Origin: Romanomermis culicivorax | Taxonomy: Eukaryota > Nematoda > Enoplea > Mermithida > Mermithidae | DNA length: 64,000 nt | NCBI GenBank assembly: GCA_963922205.1 | Contig: CAWUHX010000372.1 | Span: 1 to 64,000, forward strand | Direction of reading: 5' to 3' | In this document: positions 46,401-57,900 of the stretch, piece by piece | Numbering within the stretch: the stretch's first letter is position 1 | Layout: every line of letters begins with the position of its first letter | Made by a program: the position numbers and the translations under genes | Notes under the pieces: generated by a model | What the model was told of the DNA's origin: nothing | Database searches by the model: none | The model's input: only the letters and a program-made list of their open reading frames with translations

Positions 46401-46401
46401 A
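37236..46401 (+). CDS. ARL6IP5/PRAF3-like PRA1-family membrane protein (3 exons)
   Basis: Three exons, 37,236-37,426, 37,759-37,976 and 46,250-46,401, join in frame to 186 residues (human ARL6IP5 has 188). The chosen start has a good context (AAAAATGG). Seen: [20 protein letters not shown] and [20 protein letters not shown] at the N-terminus; hydrophobic segments about 48-64 and 71-88; a charged loop with EHP; hydrophobic 104-140; then [18 protein letters not shown] and GLKKTIM. The FIHAS.RLRNL block and the length are diagnostic of the ARL6IP5/JWA branch, which sits in the ER membrane and affects protein trafficking and glutamate transporter delivery in vertebrates. The C-terminus is shorter and diverges from the vertebrate sequence. 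Exon 2 unspliced would end after MLSEQKI. Intron 2 is 8.3 kb and full of transposon. Confidence 0.9.
37759..37976 (+). CDS. ARL6IP5-like exon 2
   Basis: Acceptor CTTTCCAG, donor A|GTGAGC, phase 1 at the end. It encodes [13 protein letters not shown] through [10 protein letters not shown], covering most of the membrane region. Confidence 0.9.
38150..40045 (+). repeat. 1.9-kb T-rich, A-poor tract in intron 2
   Basis: The plus strand is dominated by TTT, TTC and TTG words with few As, so all three frames run open for long distances and produce many spurious membrane-like proteins. The skew starts just after exon 2 and stops at the TTAA transposon. It is interrupted at about 39,095-39,310 by a dispersed repeat with a GCGNAGC hairpin (39,266-39,280). 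No known family was recognised. Confidence 0.7.
40241..41139. mobile_element. Element E1 nested in the left arm of the TTAA transposon
   Basis: It is absent from the corresponding position of the right arm. The ends are GTCAACTTGGGCTATTCCGG and, inward from the right, GTCAACCAGGGTTATTCTGG. Related words GGCCTATTCCGGACAC (near 40,411) and GGGGCTATTTTGGACAG (near 40,725) recur inside. The target duplication is unclear, so boundaries may be off by a few bases. Confidence 0.7.
41939..45084 (+). pseudogene. Transposase of the TTAA element (C2H2-finger protein), interrupted
   Basis: The first part (41,939-42,621) has [40 protein letters not shown] and AYIY then stop, DNVACYH; the aspartates in LDGA and DNVACYH could be catalytic. 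The second part (44,163-45,084) continues [20 protein letters not shown], then a C2H2 finger ([12 protein letters not shown] with [10 protein letters not shown]) and [22 protein letters not shown]. The same order of blocks occurs, as I recall, in large uncharacterised families of cnidarian and molluscan proteins. E2 splits it; removing E2 with one CTG rejoins the frame. Several stops and shifts make this copy inactive. Confidence 0.6.
42625..44162. mobile_element. Element E2 with GGGCCGTATTCAT ends and 3-bp TSD
   Basis: The inverted ends GGGCCGTATTCAT/ATGAATACGGCCC are followed inward by many CTAAAGTCTATAGACC words in both orientations. The 3-bp duplication CTG (42,622-42,624 and 44,163-44,165) is supported by the in-frame rejoining of the transposase (YQIGSG then ILFSLG). 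The interior of about 1.2 kb has no recognised ORF. Confidence 0.8.
46250..46401 (+). CDS. ARL6IP5-like exon 3
   Basis: Acceptor TTTTTTCAG. With the carried-over A it gives [16 protein letters not shown] and ends GESGNEK, TAA at 46,399-46,401. The first 30 codons match the conserved family block well; the last 20 do not, though the frame stays open to a natural stop. Confidence 0.9.
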
Positions 46402-48137
46402 AAAAAGCAAAGAAGAATCGGAAATGAGTTTTCCGTTGTGTAATTTTTTATTAGCGGTTGAAATTTTTTTCAAATTCGATTTTTTGATTGAAAATGCTCA
46501 AGGAAGCATTTCGGGAAAAGCGAATCATGTGTGCGTGTGTGTATCAGACAGTGTTTCGGTTTTGATATTTTCCACATTTCTGTGCTTTTACGTTTTCTTT
46601 TGATTTTATAGATTTTGCTATTTCGATTTTTTGAATTTCTCACATTTTGTGCCAATATATTTATGTACGAGTTCAAAAAAATTAGTCGAACTTTCATTCG
46701 GTGCCTTTTTTGCCAATCATTCTATTTTCGTGATGTCAAATAATAGAGTTGATATGTGACCTGTAGTCTGTGTTTTTCTAAAAATGTTTCAGAATACAAA
46801 ATCTGAAAAGCGTTTCTAATTTTTACAATTTTTATTTGGGCTGAAAATTTTTGAGCATACAAATAACTGGCAATATTTTGAGTAAAAAAATCTCTGGTAA
46901 TCGGATTTAACCACAATACTATATTCCATTCATTTATCTTAATTATCTTTGTTTCGCTCTTTTTGTTAGTTTTTCATTTTTTCTATTTCCTACGTGCACT
47001 GATGTCACAAAATATTTTTCAATTTAGATTTTTGACCACATTCTTTTATCAATAGTCCAAAGGATTCATGCCGAAATTATGTCAGTGTTTAATCCTACAG
47101 ATTGAAGCTTCCGTTTTGGAGTCTCAGCTTCTGTGATTATTCTTTCACCATGCAATCATGATTCGGACTATTTGCAAATATGCCAATTATAGATGCTTTT
47201 TTAGCTTATAAACTGAATTTCTTCATGAACATGAATATTCCATGCATTCAAGTTTCTTGTCAAGTGCAAATGGTCATGATCCCTTGGCATCAGAAAGTGT
47301 ACCAAAACTGAATTTCATATTAAATTCAAAAATTATAGTAAAAGTGTGGTACAACATTTGGTAGACGGCAATAAGTGTGGCGTAGTTCTGACACCGACTC
47401 GCTTGATAAAAATAGAAGTATTGATAAAAATAAACAAAAAAATTTACTCGTGTTTTCAATTGCTAAATCACTGGAAACAACATTTTCCCAGAAATTCATG
47501 CATATTTTATAAAATGTATTTTTGACATCTCTAACTCAAAGACGATCCAAAATGCTAGACAGCGATCGTTTATGACTAAGAAATCTGACGCAGAATCATC
47601 GCCAGCCGTGAAAAATTCGTCAATTTTAGTGGAAGCATATCAACCTTATTGCAAAATGCACGTATATGTTCTATTTGATAAGAATTTTCGTAGGAATCAC
47701 TGAGCTCCAAAAAGATTGGAGCATTTATTTCGGGTATGCAAAGAATTTTTTCGAACCCTAAATTTCGCAAATGATCAATACTGAGGAAAAGAGAGAAATG
47801 ATTATGCTCATGCTGCGTCTCTGACATTTCAAAATTTTAATGGAAGACTGCTCGTGACACAGACACGTGAAAGCAAAATTGACAACATAAATCACAAGTA
47901 GCCGTTTTTTACAAAATGGTTATAAATTCAAAAATAACAAAAATTAGGACTGCCATCACAATCCTTTACACGAAGCTCCTACTGTAGAATTTTTCACTCA
48001 GAAAATGGTTCAAGATAAGTTCAGTATGTTTACAAACTTTATTGCAGTGCGTTAAAAAAATCGCAAAAATATGAAACAGAACTTGCTTTGCACTCTAATG
48101 CTTTGGAAGGGTTTCATGAAACACTGACAATGATTGT
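46402..48137. other. 3' flank of the ARL6IP5-like gene and unassigned DNA
   Basis: It probably includes the 3' UTR; I saw no convincing AATAAA close to the stop. A minus-strand frame at 47,576-47,827 (starting MSETQHEHNH) has fairly balanced composition but no recognised domain and no clear splice context, so it is not called. Confidence 0.4.
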
Positions 48138-49592
48138 GTCCGAACTTGGCATCCGTGCTAACTTGGCGTCCGCCTTAACTTGGCGTATTATATGCTTTGG
48201 ACCAAAATTTACTCAAATTCACTTTTAATTGATTATTGAAAAATAAGCATTTACGAGTAATACACATTTATTAATACAGTTGTAGGAGCTATTCAATATG
48301 CGCAAATTTTACTCATATTTTTCTATATATAGAAACAGTTCTCCAATGAAGAAAGCACGTAGTTTCACAAAGAAACATTGCATTTTTGCATGCAAACTAG
48401 GTTCCCAGAATTTCGAAAAATGAATAATAAATTATTTACGTTTTCAAAATCTAACAGACTTCCCGTAAAAATGTTCATTTGAATTTGAGTTTTTAAATAT
48501 AGTTAATCCATGGCGCTGTTCTCTAAAATATGGGTGATTTTGGAGAAGCAAAGAGAATGGAGAGAAGCAAAGAGATTGTCCGATAAATCGTTGCAATTCA
48601 TTCACATTTTCTTCTTTCTTTCTTTACCTCCTTTCTCATAATTTATTTTTCGTTTATTTTTTATTTATTCACTTGAACCTTGTTCTTTGAGAGAGGATGT
48701 AAAGGGGGAGGGCCCGAACAAGACAGAATGAAGGAAGGGAGGAACATGACTAAACGACAAATCCAAAATAATTTCGTGATTAAATAGAGATCAACTCTCA
48801 GCTCCATAATCCCAGAGTTCTGAGCGGCTTTGCTGCTCTGTTGCTCTCTGTCAGAGCAGCCATGGATAAAGGTGGTCCGGAGGTCCTTACATTTTTGTCA
48901 GTTTGTTTATTGTAGTTTAGGTGAAATGAATGCGACAAATAAGCTCCTTGGTTAACTAAGGTGGATTTTTTCACTTCTGTCTTGCTCTACTTAATTCCCA
49001 AGTTATTCACATGGTACTTGGTCGGAGAGAGCCGCGGCCCCACTTGACTCTCCTGTGCGGCAGCTTGATTTTTCCCATTCATCTTATTTTCATCGTTTTG
49101 TTTATTTTTCTTTGTATCCTTTTTTTATTTAATTTTTTTGTCTGTGTTTCCGTTTCTCCTTTCTTCCTCTTTCTATTTTCCCTTCCATATTCTCTACTAC
49201 TCTCTTTTATTCATTTTGGATTTGGTTAGTAGTGTAATAAAATGTTGGTGTATAAAAGTGTATTAATGCGATTAGTGCACAAATTATAGATAGGGAGACC
49301 TACAAAAAGAGTCTCAAGGGAAAAAAAGAATGATAAAACGTAATAAAGTTAAAGAAAAAGAACAAATACAAATAAATTCGAAGACCAAAAAGATGAAAAA
49401 ATGGAAGAATCAATTTAACTTTGATTTTTTGATACGCTGGACGCCATGTTGGGAATGGATGCCAAGGTAGAACAGACGCCAAGTTAGGATGACGCCAAGT
49501 TGAGTATATACATATTTAGCTTCTAGTATAGCATTGGACGCCAAGTTAGGACGGACGCCAAGTTGGGATGGACGCCAAAGTGGGGATAGAAC
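48138..49592. mobile_element. Foldback-like element with AACTTGGCGTCC terminal repeats
   Basis: The left end has three words of the type AACTTGGC(G/A)TCCG (48,144-48,185). The right end has the inverse, GGACGCCAAGTT, at least five times between 49,436 and 49,580. The inner part contains T-rich (49,080-49,220) and A-rich (49,310-49,400) stretches that may pair. No transposase was seen. The exact ends and target duplication were not resolved. Confidence 0.5.
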
Positions 49593-49712
49593 GAAATTTT
49601 GGGCACCCATGCATGAAATCGCGCTGACCCCTCAAACCTTCTTCACATATAACGTGATATTTCCACAGAGATTTTGGGAAACTTTAAGAATGACTGATAA
49701 TTTTACGATTGT

Positions 49713-50685
49713 GTCTCACTTCGGCGCCCGTCTCACCTTGGCGCCCATCTCACTTTGACGTCCGTCTCACTTTAGCGCCCTTCTTACTTTGGTGCCCGTC
49801 TCACTTTGGCGCCCGTACTACTTTAGCGCATTGTATGTCCTAATAAACAAGCGATGTGTCTTTATCTTTTCATAAAACGAAAATGGCTGATTTCGAGGAA
49901 GCCCGCTTTATCCTGTCTTTGTATGGTCAAATGTCAATGTTGGTTTGTGAAAGTAGAGTTAATCGGATCATTTTTATTTGTTCAAAAAGAAAAAATTGGA
50001 ACGATTTGCCATAGGTGATGAAGTCATGTACTTCGAATGCGCTTCTTGCGACAGTCATGGGAATCCCACGGGTCGTTCTACAGTTCATGAAGGCAGGGTG
50101 CTATCAAATCCGGATCACGATCACAATCTACTTTGGATGCCCCTTACCCTATCTGAAGTTGCAGCTAAGCGTATCAAACGTAAAATAATTTTTTATTTTT
50201 TTCTTATTTTTCACCAATTTTTATTACTATGCGAATTTTGTGCGAAATCCTGCAATTTACAATGTCCTCAGGCAAAATTATTTACAAAATGCAATCTAAA
50301 AATAGCATTCATCTATTTTTGGGTAAACGGAATTTGACAATTTTGAGGAATAGGGACTTTTGAGAAAAAGCTTTGAAGCATTCTTCGGGGAAAGAGGAAT
50401 TTGGGGGAAGCAGGACCTTCGGCGAATAGGCATTCACCCAAATAAATGATCAGCATGAATGCCGAAAAGCAGACTATGACAGGGCGCCAATGTGAGATGG
50501 GCGCCAAAGTGAGACGAGCGCCAAAGTGAGACGAGAGTCAAGGTGAGACGGGCGCCAATGTGAGATGGGCGCCAAGTTAGGACATCCAAGAAAAGTCATT
50601 ATTAAACAATGGGCGCCAAAGTGAGACGGGCGCCAAAGTGAGATGGGCGCCAAAGTGAGACAGGCGGCAAAGTGAGACTGTACCT
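49713..50685. mobile_element. Foldback-like element with arrays of a 17-bp iteron
   Basis: The left array (49,713-49,832) has about seven units of GTCTCACTTTGGCGCCC. The right array (about 50,482-50,685) has at least nine units in the reverse orientation, broken near 50,580-50,610. Units vary by one to three bases. Terminal inverted repeats made of short tandem units recall Drosophila foldback elements. The interior includes a coding-like segment at 49,884-50,190. A related few units occur at 32,780-32,835. Confidence 0.65.
49884..50190 (+). other. Coding-like segment between the iteron arrays
   Basis: One frame starts MADFEEARFILSLYGQMSM at 49,884 and stops near 50,010. A second starts at 49,978 and reads ERFAIGDEVMYFECASCDSH, then STVHEGRV and LLWMPLTLSEVAAKRIK, with a possible donor GTAAAA after it. 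The codon choice looks coding and the end resembles an exon boundary. I do not recognise the protein. It could be a transposase piece or a captured host exon. Confidence 0.3.
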
Positions 50686-50690
50686 AATTT

Positions 50691-51826
50691 TACATGTTTC
50701 AGATCGAACATTGGTACCAATATCCATATATGCAGAATGCTGATAATCAAAATTGATAACTGTCATAATGTTGACCACCCATGACCACCAAAAAGCGTCA
50801 TCTTTGAATAATGTCTAAAAACTTCTGCTTACTGTAGTATCCTCGTCTGCATGCACTTTTTTTGTTATCGAATTGTTGTCTTGCCCTATGGGGAACGGTG
50901 GCCCTTCGACCTGTTATCTCTCCTGCGTTCATGCGTTTATTTCAGCAGCTTTATACGTTGAAGAGCTAATGCTTCTTTCTCTTTTCTCACATGCTCCATA
51001 AATGTATGTGAACCGTGATTTGTACATTATGCGTGTAGTATATAGCACATGGAAAAAGACGCCAAATTAATAATCGCATTTTATATATACAGTGCTGCGT
51101 CTGTTTTGGTCGGTCATGTAATGTATACGGCAGCAGAGCAGCATTGCCTATATGAAATGCATGGATACTTTTGACTGTGTAGTCATTCACGCATGTAAAT
51201 TCATTATGAACGCTACGATTTAGACATTAGTATGTGTTTTGTTCGTGGTGCAACATGTTTACTTCTTACGTCGACTATTATATGGTCATCGGCGATTTTC
51301 GAGTGACCCAAGAACAGAGTGACCACCCGTGTCTCTCTCTCTCTCTCACTCAACCTGCTGCTGTTGTGTGGTTGTGAAAAATTTTCTTCTCTTTTCCGGT
51401 CGAAAGTAGTTACTTTTGACGAATTGGGCTCCTGTTTTTTTGCAAACTTTCGAAGATGATATATGCACTAGCAAGAAAAAAAAGTTCTGGATTCTCATCA
51501 TAAAACGGAAGTCTTTGTGGGTGTCTCGCCTGATAGACTGGAAGCACTTGCATCCCACGTATACGCAGAGAAAAGTTTTACTTGGTCGTTAATCACAGTA
51601 TAAGCTTAGCAACAACTTCCCCAAAGAGACCAGTTGCTGCTTTGAGAAAAAACTCTTTCCTTTAGTATCACATATCCTCTGTAATCTATTGGGCAACTTT
51701 GTTAACCTAAAATCTGGCTTTGTTGATCTTTCTTCTTTCTAGCTTTAGCTTTTCATGCTTTTATTATATCTTTGGACGAGGAAGAGAAGCCGCCGCATTT
51801 TTCCAAAATATCGTCATGATACCGGC
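50691..51826. other. Upstream region of the ephrin gene
   Basis: It contains a (TC)n microsatellite at 51,331-51,346 and an acceptor-like TTCTTCTTTCTAG ending at 51,740, which could end a 5'-UTR intron or be a trans-splice site. No TATA-type promoter is clear. No other gene was seen. Confidence 0.4.
51331..51346 (+). repeat. (TC)n microsatellite
   Basis: Eight TC/CT units in a row, about 0.5 kb upstream of the ephrin start codon. Confidence 0.85.
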
Positions 51827-51957
51827 ATGCCGTTATTGCCCACCTGGTCGTCGTTGATCGTACTTTTTTGGTCGCCGTTGGCCGTTTTGGCTAACGTCGT
51901 CCCCATTACAGGCGCGAAATTGCTGCCCGACGTTTATTGGAATTCGTCGAGTAGCAT
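51827..51957 (+). CDS. Ephrin exon 1
   Basis: Signal peptide and first strand (KLLPDVYWNSSSS). Donor GTATGT, phase 2. The intron after it is 4.5 kb. Confidence 0.85.
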
Positions 51958-54900
51958 GTATGTAAAGATCTGTTTTTTTGGGGAAAGTGGCTTTTCGATT
52001 TTGTAAAAAATAGATTTTTTGGGGCAAAATTGGTCAAAATCGATAGAATATGCTACCAAAATATACTGGCCAACAAGAATATGGACTCTGTGACATTTGA
52101 CTCGATGCAAAAATCTTCAAATAGTCAGTAATTGCTTAAATAGATTGCTGTCCAAGAAGGACTCACTTAAAAAGTCTGTAGTACCTCATCCAGTCGGCCC
52201 AGAGCATTCGGGTTTATTCAGTCTATAGTCTATACTGTAGTTTCACACCTCAAAATTTCAAATCCGCGGCTACAGTATACCATGAACTATACTCATTCCT
52301 GTGAAATCACGACTTTTTTATGTCAATTTTTACTTCAGTCTTAGAAAATTCAGAAGAAATCGGCAGTTTCAATGTATGCTTAACGCAACAAGTGAATGTG
52401 TCATTTTGATGCTCGTTGATCAAAGGTACTGTTTCTGGAAAAATGTCCGATTTTCCAATAAGCTCAACACTTGTCTAACTGAGTAGCTGTGACAAGGTTA
52501 TGATATGTTTTGTATGTATAAGTTAAGCTGCAGCTGAGTTGCCCCCGAACAGCATGGTGTAACATATAGAGTTAAGCAACGACTGAAGCTGCAGCTAAGC
52601 TGGAGCTTAAATCTCTTCGATGAAATCGGCCCCTGGGACTCCAGATCTGCTCCGGTTACTGTACTGAAGCTTTTCTAGGCGTGTACAACATTTTCCGATC
52701 GATGTCAATATTATTGATCTGCTCGAAAGAATAACTTCTGGTGGATCACGTATCCTGACAGTTTGTCACTTATTCCTATGAATTGATACTAATCTATTTA
52801 TTTTGAAATGATCGATGCAGTGATAATCAAAAAATAGGTTCAATTTGGTACGTAATTTTTACTGATTGGAAAACTTTACCTTATAGAAAAACCCAACATT
52901 CTGGGAAGGTCAAAATCATATAAAAACCACCATGTTTGCCCACTTTTGATTTGGATAGGACTGTGTTTGATCTGAGAGGAAACTTCCTGTTGTTCTATTT
53001 ACCACTCATGGATAAGAAGTTTTCTTTCTTCATTATAGTAATGAGCTTCACTTATTTTTCCGTGTCGAACTTACTTTCGTGGGATCTGCATCGATCATTG
53101 CAAGATAAATGGAGTATTAATATACAACAGCAAAAAAACAAGAACAGTGCTCAATGGGAAAAGTCACTGGGCAATTTTTGAATTGATTCCTCTCGCATTG
53201 GAGAAATTTGATTGTTTGATCATCCATCGAATGAAATGGGGTAATATTAGAATTAATAATAATAAAGACGTGGATTTCTATCCACCGAGGATGATCAATA
53301 TGCAATAAATTGTGTCAGAATATTGCCTGCATTTTATTCTCGTATAGAAACTCTTTGAGAATAGACGGATAGTTGACACGTCTTTTCACTAATTTGGCGG
53401 TGCTTTCTTATAAAAATCAGAATATTTTTCATTACATTGACTTTCATACTCATTAGCAATGATTGAATGAGTTTTTTGTCATATACGGGTCAATTCTTTG
53501 TGCGGAATTTTTCATACTTGGGTTAAAGAAAAACATTATTTTCGTACGGCATTAGGAAGTTTTACCTCTCCGTGGAAAATGAGCATATGATTCTTTTTTC
53601 CTTTCCTAGACCAAAATCGCTCAAGCTTTGATGATTTTGGTCAGAATTTCTAAGGGCGTTTCAAAAAAATAGAGGATTAAGAATATTGTGGTGCCGTATA
53701 TACTATAGATGAATTTTAAATTTTTTGATTTTTGCACTTATAAAATAATGTATTCAGAGATGAGCAATACTTATGATTTAAAATAGTAAGCCATATACAA
53801 ATACAAAATGAGGCATTAATTTTTGTTTTACGAAACTAATAGGTGCCTCACGAAAATCTTGGATTCTGCCAAATAACAACTATTCCTAAAAATTGTTGTA
53901 TTTTTGTAGGACTTTATTTTTTATAGTCGTTCGTTATTCACGCTTCGTGCACATTCCCATGAAAATCTGGAACAAGTGCACAAGGCGGGGTGCAGATTAT
54001 TTACTTTGTACTTTCCATATTTTAACAGTTTCATTAATGGTCTGCACTGCTCTCTAGAGATGTATGTCAAATACGAACAATCGGCGATCATTCAAGTTAT
54101 CAAAGCTATCTTTGTACACACACGAAAACTGGTTTTTAAACGTGGATGCGAAAATTTCAAGTGAAACTAAAATGTCCTTTTGTATTTTTCAAAGTTATAG
54201 AAATAATTACACGAAAATTTTGGCGATTATTCGCGAAACTTTGTGTTAAAAGTTTCACGGTTGTTATAGTAGGTGAAAAGTTTGGTTAAAATCGAAGGTC
54301 GATACTTGGATCAGAAAATTCATGTGTGCAAAATTTCTTTTCAGTCACGTGACTCAAGCCACACAATCGAAATTTGCAACTTTGGAATTTTTTACGCACA
54401 TCGTCTAAGTTACAAAGTTGAAAGTTTAAAACTGTGAACTTTTTCCGTAGAATTTTTTAATGCATATAAATCAAGACATGACCAAAATCATAAATGTCGT
54501 CAAAATTTTTAATAAAATATGAAAAGTTTCCAATCCTATCTGACTTGCAGGTTGTGTAAAAAATCGTAAAAATATGAAAAACAACTTTCTTTTTCTAACA
54601 TTTTTATGTAAAAGCATTTTCAGAAAAATATACTAGAGTTACGTGATTCAAGTAGTACTAGATAATTTGGTCAAGTGATTCAAGTCACAAATTTGAAATT
54701 CATTATTATTGTGAAATTTTTTCCTCACGTGGTCCTTGAAAATTCACAAGTTTAAGCTTTTCCCAGTGTTTTGATTCAAAGCACAGTTCTGAATCCACAA
54801 CTGTGAGTTTACTATCTGGGGCCGGTTGCAATAAACAGGATGATCCCGAGCTCGAAATAATCGCGAACATTTTTTGCACAGGGAATATATAAAAAAAGTT

Positions 54901-57900
54901 CGCGATTTTCTCGTTTATTGCATCCCGCACCGTCGACAATTCACAGCTGCGATATTTCTATTCGATCACGTTGAGAAATTTTTATTGGTCACTTGATTGC
55001 GAAGTTGAAAATTCACTGATGTCATTTTTTTCTCTCACTTGATTCGAGTCGCATGTAGGAAATTTGCAAATGCGAATGTCTTATTTAGCCACGTGATGAA
55101 TATAATAAAGTTGCGATTTTGCAGTCGTCAAATTTCGTTCTGTCGCGTGATCGAAGTTGAAACTGTTGTTGTTCTTGGACTCTTGTCAATACCGTGTTTT
55201 GTTAGGAAAACATCGAAAACAAAGTAAACAAGTCCGAAACATGCGAAAATAGACACTTGGTGCAAGTATTGGTCAGTTGACGTAAGATCGATAGCTTACA
55301 TGTCCACTACTATAATAAAGCTTATTATAGAGCAAAGTTCCTGCCAGGAAAGCTAAGCTTGTTAGTTGGATTTTTGGTCAGCTTAATAAAATTTAACGTC
55401 GTCCTAGTATAGTTGCATAGCAAACTAATTTTCTGTCAACTTTCATTTGTGTTCAGTTGATGAAGTCAGTTCTCAGAAGTGGAAAGGCTAACGTTGGCAT
55501 ATTGCCGAAAGGGGAACTAGCCACACGACAAACTCATAGAATGGCGAAATTTGATTCTCGATGTCTAAGAATTATAATCAGGAAGAGAGAAAGCTAGAAG
55601 TGATAATGGGATTTTGAGATTTTTAAATCTGGAAACTGATACGTTCCCGGAGGGTTGCAGGAAAATTTTCGTAGCAATGACGTCAAAGATAAGCAACAAA
55701 TTCTATACGAAGTGAGAAAATCTGCAAAAATAAGCAATGCGAGGTCCATATTCCGTATCACTAAAATGATTCTCACGTGCAAACTTTTGGAAAATTGCGT
55801 AATGAATATCTTGGTCCTAGCGTACTCTACGGTACCCTAACCTTACCGTAATGCACTGATTATGGCATTGACTAGCCGGAAAATCAAATAATCAATAATT
55901 TCTGACCAATGGTGCAGATCTTATTGTGAAAATTCTAAATAGCCGATGAAAACTGAAGCGACTAAATATTGGTTATTTTCGGTTTCAATGGTTATGTTCA
56001 GCTCACATACGATTTCAAATTACATTCTTAGTGGTTCAGGTTTTGTGAAATGTGCCAAAAAAGCATGCAGGAAAAGCAAGGAAAACCAGTGTTTCCACTT
56101 TAGGAATGCTCATGAAGTTATAGATTTTGAAGTTTCTATTTTGAAATAGATTGCTAGAATGGAAGCTAAGATGCCTGTTGTTTACTCTAACACAGTAGTT
56201 CATTTTCAATCATACTTTTGTCAGTATTGTAGCATTCTGAATTACGTATGTTGCTTTTTCGTTGATCAACCGCAGAACTTATAGAGAACTGACATTGTTT
56301 CCAATTACACGAAAATGAGCTGTCCATGAAGTTGTATTTATTCTTACACACGTACTCGTACGAATCAAGATCTGAATTTTCTTTGCAGTTTCAATTTCAA
56401 AATTCATAGGACAAATTTCACATTCTGACGATGAGGAAGAAGTGGAAAAACACCGAATTGAAAATCAGAAAAAACAATAACGCTAATGACTGTTCGAAAT
56501 TTTAAGATTCCGCGCCGATACCACCGATCACGTGATCAATGTGAACATTCGCGATCAATTGAACATCCGGTGCCCCGTATATAATAAAAGTGTGCTCAAC
56601 GACGAACATCACTTCGAATATTCGGAGATTTATAGTGTAAGATATTTTTTTCCACTCCCAAAAAAGCTTTCAAGCTTTGTAATTGATAAGCTGCCCGCAA
56701 AATGCCAATTAGGTGATCAAAAACTCGTATGGTGTGTTTGTTTTTCACGTGAATATAGTACAAAATTGGCTTTTCGCTTTACTGGTCGTTACAGTAATTG
56801 CGTGTCTCTCGAGCCGGAGCCAAATCGATTTTTCGCTCCAAAAGGAAAAGAATAAGAAGAATGAAGCTCATTTGTCAGCTTATTGTTCAATTTAATGAAC
56901 TGACACTTACAGTAACGAAAACGAACTGGTCGAAATGCTTGGCCCTAATTTGCGTATTATGCAATTCGAGTGTTGGAAACAAATCTTGATAGCATGATTC
57001 AAATCATGTCTGGCAGATATGAAAATCTAATGCATCAAATTTATAGCCTTGATCAAAATTAAGCCATTTGGTGTATTGATCTTTCACTCTAGAGATTTAA
57101 AGGAGAGCTGGAAAAGCTGCCAAGAAACGCAAGGTTCTGCTTGATCTACTGTAGACGAGGGTTGAAAGAACTATAACCATGAACCACGGATGAATTGTGA
57201 CTGGATTTTATACAAAATTCAAGATTTTCTCTGCACAAACCGCAGTAAACCTTTGAACTTTGTCCACTTGAAACAGCTGACAAATGTTTTGTCTTCTGAG
57301 TATGCGGGTTGTCGAAAGGAAAACCTAAAACAGCAATTCTACAGTAAGCAGAACAAATCTAAAGTTTCGGTCATCATTGAAATTCTTAAATTTGCTGGAG
57401 TATCCTGATACAAAATTTTTTGCACTGTCATGAACAATTTTTTTTTGACTGATTAGCACAGATATAAATATTTGAATTGTTTTGCAGCTCACACTATTAG
57501 AAAATTTTAGAAAACTGCGAATTTTCTTAGAAACAGTGCTCTCTGTCCAATATTATCAGAGTCAAAAGTTGTCGTCGAGAAACCAGATATGTTCTTAGTA
57601 GAACCCGTCCAGTTTTCATTCATGGTAAGACATTTTTATTGTAAGCTAACCGAATACCATGAAAATTGGCATAAACACTGTGGATATTATCAGTGAGTAT
57701 GGGTAGGTATAGATGTATAGATGCAGTAGGTATAGAAATGCAATTTCAATGTCAGCAATATGTGCGTCAATTTTTCGATCACGGTCTACAGTGTCGAAAA
57801 TTAAGGTTCCAAAATGGAGCTACGACAACTGCGTTTTGACGTCGGAAGCCAAAATCGTCGGCGTTTGCAGAAACTCCGTCATCGTTCCCGAGTCCATAAT

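Noticed and set aside
47576-47827. Minus-strand 83-codon frame beginning MSETQHEHNH
   Set aside because: The composition is plausible for protein, but there is no domain, no flanking splice sites I could support and no neighbouring exon, so I left it uncalled.
49713-50685. CRISPR-like array
   Set aside because: The 17-bp units abut without spacers, the two arrays face each other, and the DNA is eukaryotic.
57791-57805. Alternative acceptor CTACAG for ephrin exon 3
   Set aside because: Using it puts the conserved cysteine region out of frame and reaches a stop within 16 codons; the TTAAG acceptor keeps all four cysteines.
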